Source of the DNA: Lacipirellula parvula
Lineage (GTDB): Bacteria > Planctomycetota > Planctomycetia > Pirellulales > Lacipirellulaceae
Assembly (NCBI RefSeq): GCF_009177095.1
Contig: NZ_AP021861.1
Coordinates: forward strand, 6,740,501-6,804,500
DNA length: 64,000 bases
Reading direction: 5' to 3'
In this document: positions 62,338 through 64,000 of the stretch, piece after piece
How the letters are laid out: each line of letters opens with the position of its first letter
Position numbering within the stretch: position 1 is the first letter of the stretch
The notes under the pieces: model-generated
The model's database searches: none
Seen by the model: only the letters and a program-made list of their open reading frames with translations
Told to the model about the DNA's origin: nothing
Translations under genes and position numbers: made by a program

Positions 62338-62997
62338 TCAGTCCTGCGCTTCGTACGGCGTCAACATGCGATCAATGCGATCCGTGATCTTGTGAAACTC
62401 TGCGTCACGGGAGGCGTCCATAATCCGCAAGGGTGGACGCACATAAATGAATGAGAGCAGCCGGTGGCTGTGCGTCGGCAATTTAGCCGGCTCTGTGTTG
62501 AGCCATTCGAATGCGTACTGCTCAACACGAACCCGCTCGGCATCGGTCGCAGGGCTGAAGGCGGATGGCGAAGCCGGATCTGCGCCCATGTAACCGAACT
62601 TGATTCCCGCCAGATTCTTTCGGACGAAACTCAGCCGTCTTTCAATGAGCTCGTCATTACGCGTCTTCGCTGGCGCAAACTCGTCGGGCTTCATGTATGG
62701 CATGCAATGCAACCATAGTGCGACGACTGTGTTCTGGACCGGCGGCCCTCCCGGGGGCGGGTTCGGAGAAAAGTACTTCACAGGCAACGTTTCATTGGAC
62801 TCGATCGCGATTTCAAGGCCGCGTCCATCGCCCGCAACGTCGAGCCGCGCGTGCCACCCGTTAGGAATATTCGCATTGAGTTCATCAATAAATTGCTGCG
62901 CATCTTGCAGCGACTGTCGGCTATCGACCTCGGCGGCAATTGCGGAAGCTGCCGCACAAAACATGGCAATCATGAAGGCGAGTATCGCGGTTCGCAT
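62338..62997 (-). CDS. Secreted hypothetical protein
   Basis: The ATG at 62997 with GGAG upstream gives MRTAILAFMIAMFCAAASAIA, a signal peptide; an ATG 15 bases earlier is weaker. The mature part of about 195 residues has DSRQSLQDAQQFIDELNANI, then GYMGADPASPSAFSPATDAER and LLSFIYVRPPLRIMDAS. No family was recognised. It converges with carB and has 50 bases between the stops. Confidence 0.75.
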   Translation of the reverse strand: MRTAILAFMIAMFCAAASAIAAEVDSRQSLQDAQQFIDELNANIPNGWHARLDVAGDGRGLEIAIESNETLPVKYFSPNPPPGGPPVQNTVVALWLHCMPYMKPDEFAPAKTRNDELIERRLSFVRKNLAGIKFGYMGADPASPSAFSPATDAERVRVEQYAFEWLNTEPAKLPTHSHRLLSFIYVRPPLRIMDASRDAEFHKITDRIDRMLTPYEAQD

Positions 62998-64000
62998 AGC
63001 AGCCGTCTCCATCGCTTTTGTTGGGTAAGCTACTATACCTGCACCTCGCTCCCCGCCGCAAACTTCTTGGTCTAGAGCAGCTGGCGATTCGATCGCGAAG
63101 ATTAAGCGGCGTGGTCGTTAGCCGAAAGAAGTTGCCGAGCGTCTGCCGGCAAACTAGTCGTCGCCGCCACGCGTAGTGCGAGCACCGCTGCTAAATGGGC
63201 GCTGCGTCGATGGAAATTTTTTCGCGCTACACTGCGTTGTGGAATGGCGAGTCGCTGCTAGCAACCGCCTCGCACGCCACACAACATTTTCCGTCTTGCA
63301 AACCCCGCTCACGCCACACACTGCGGCTTGCATTCCATGCTAACGTCGCACGGGAACGGGGACTGGTTTAGGCCCGACGAGCGCGCGGCGGAGCGCGTCG
63401 AAAAACTTTTTCAGAACTCGTTCAAAGTGCTGTTGACCGGTTCTCGGCATGGCCCTATTCTCCCCCCACACACGACGGACATACGACCGCGAGCAACAAC
63501 TCAAGAGGCATGGAAGCCGCGAAAGTTTTGCCCTTTCAGGAAACTTCAAATCTTCCTACTCTTCGCCGACGGTCGTCCGACAGGAAGTCGATCAGTCACC
63601 ATCATACACACAAGGAACACGTGAACGGGTCGATACCAGCGGCGAGACGACGGTTTCGCTGACTTCGACCCTCGCAGCGGCGCCGCGCAGCACGGAAGCT
63701 TCGCCCCGCTTCGAATCACTCCCCGGCGTTTTCGAGCCCGACACATCTCGAAAACGTCCGCCCAGGCGCGCAAGCGTGATTGCGTCCAATCGCTCCCGGA
63801 AAGGTTTCCGCGTCCTTTGCCCCCCTGGGACGTGAGCTTTTCTGGGAGCTTTTTTTATGCGCCGCTGGAAAGCGGCTAGCGAGGAAGCTGTCAGCGATCA
63901 GCTCTCAGCCAGAAGGAAAGCAGACTTAAGTCTAACTAATTCTGCCTGGACCGTAGATGATTGAGTCGCCGGGTCGGCAACTCTCAACGGCGTAGCCCTT
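62998..64000. other. Terminal ~1 kb without recognised gene
   Basis: No frame here carries a ribosome site plus a recognisable motif. A run of seven Ts at about 63849-63855 follows GCTTTTCTGGGAGC and could end an RNA, but I see no clear stem. Promoter signals were not convincing. It may belong to a gene or RNA outside or across the edge. Confidence 0.4.

Noticed and set aside
63328-63835. Two plus-strand frames of 98 and 128 codons
   Set aside because: No ribosome site, Ser/Arg/Thr-rich composition and no motif; they overlap each other.
63815-63860. Rho-independent terminator
   Set aside because: A T-run is present, but the preceding bases do not form a clear stem.

Overview
ORGANISM. The window is high-GC bacterial DNA with features typical of Planctomycetota, most likely Pirellulales (inference). 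These are DUF1080 proteins next to SGNH esterases, a DUF1559 pilin-like protein, proteins ending in a dockerin plus PEP-CTERM sorting tail, an anti-sigma/FecR-like membrane protein, an ECF sigma factor overlapping a Ser/Thr kinase-sulfatase-modifying-factor fusion, and many GC-rich palindromic intergenic repeats. No rRNA, tRNA, CRISPR array, transposase or integrase was seen. || LAYOUT. 1-6.4 kb: end of a response regulator, a large secreted alpha/alpha-toroid-like protein, a DUF1080 protein, a dockerin/PEP-CTERM protein and a secreted thioredoxin-like/CAP fusion. 6.4-14 kb: a long perfect inverted repeat, DJ-1/PfpI and DUF2071 genes, a PH-like membrane protein, a lactate/malate dehydrogenase, a beta-helix dockerin/PEP-CTERM protein, a TPR protein and small membrane proteins. 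14-22 kb: an anti-sigma/FecR-like protein, then a minus-strand polysaccharide-type cluster (DUF1080, SGNH, DUF1080, SGNH). 22.4-24.2 kb: a lower-GC island with a two-domain deoxycytidylate-deaminase protein of the antiphage DCD type, overlapped by a 62-codon gene. 25-33 kb: a YciF-like protein, a lipoprotein, a secreted metacaspase with two Tudor-knot domains, a zinc-ribbon protein, a DUF1990 protein, a PEP-CTERM protein, a pilin-like protein and an XRE regulator. 33.7-41 kb: treZ diverging from treY-glgX. 41-49 kb: small genes, a twin HMA-like secreted protein, the kinase and its sigma factor, and a third dockerin/PEP-CTERM protein. 48.8-51.6 kb: a BlaI-type repressor with two visible operators, and an M56 peptidase fused to a TolC-like domain. 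51.7-64 kb: a SWIM/SNF2 helicase, small membrane proteins, a PEP-CTERM protein, carB, a secreted protein and about 1 kb without a recognised gene. || HOW IT WORKS TOGETHER. The DUF1080/SGNH genes suggest glycan deacetylation and debranching outside the cytoplasm. treY/treZ/glgX convert glycogen to trehalose. BlaI-M56-TolC looks like a protease-released repressor circuit whose sensor carries an efflux-like domain. || REPEATS. At least eight families of palindromic elements (called A to H here) occupy the gaps. They lie mostly right after stop codons or, for family H, just before start codons, and several supply the stop codon or C-terminal residues of the neighbouring gene.
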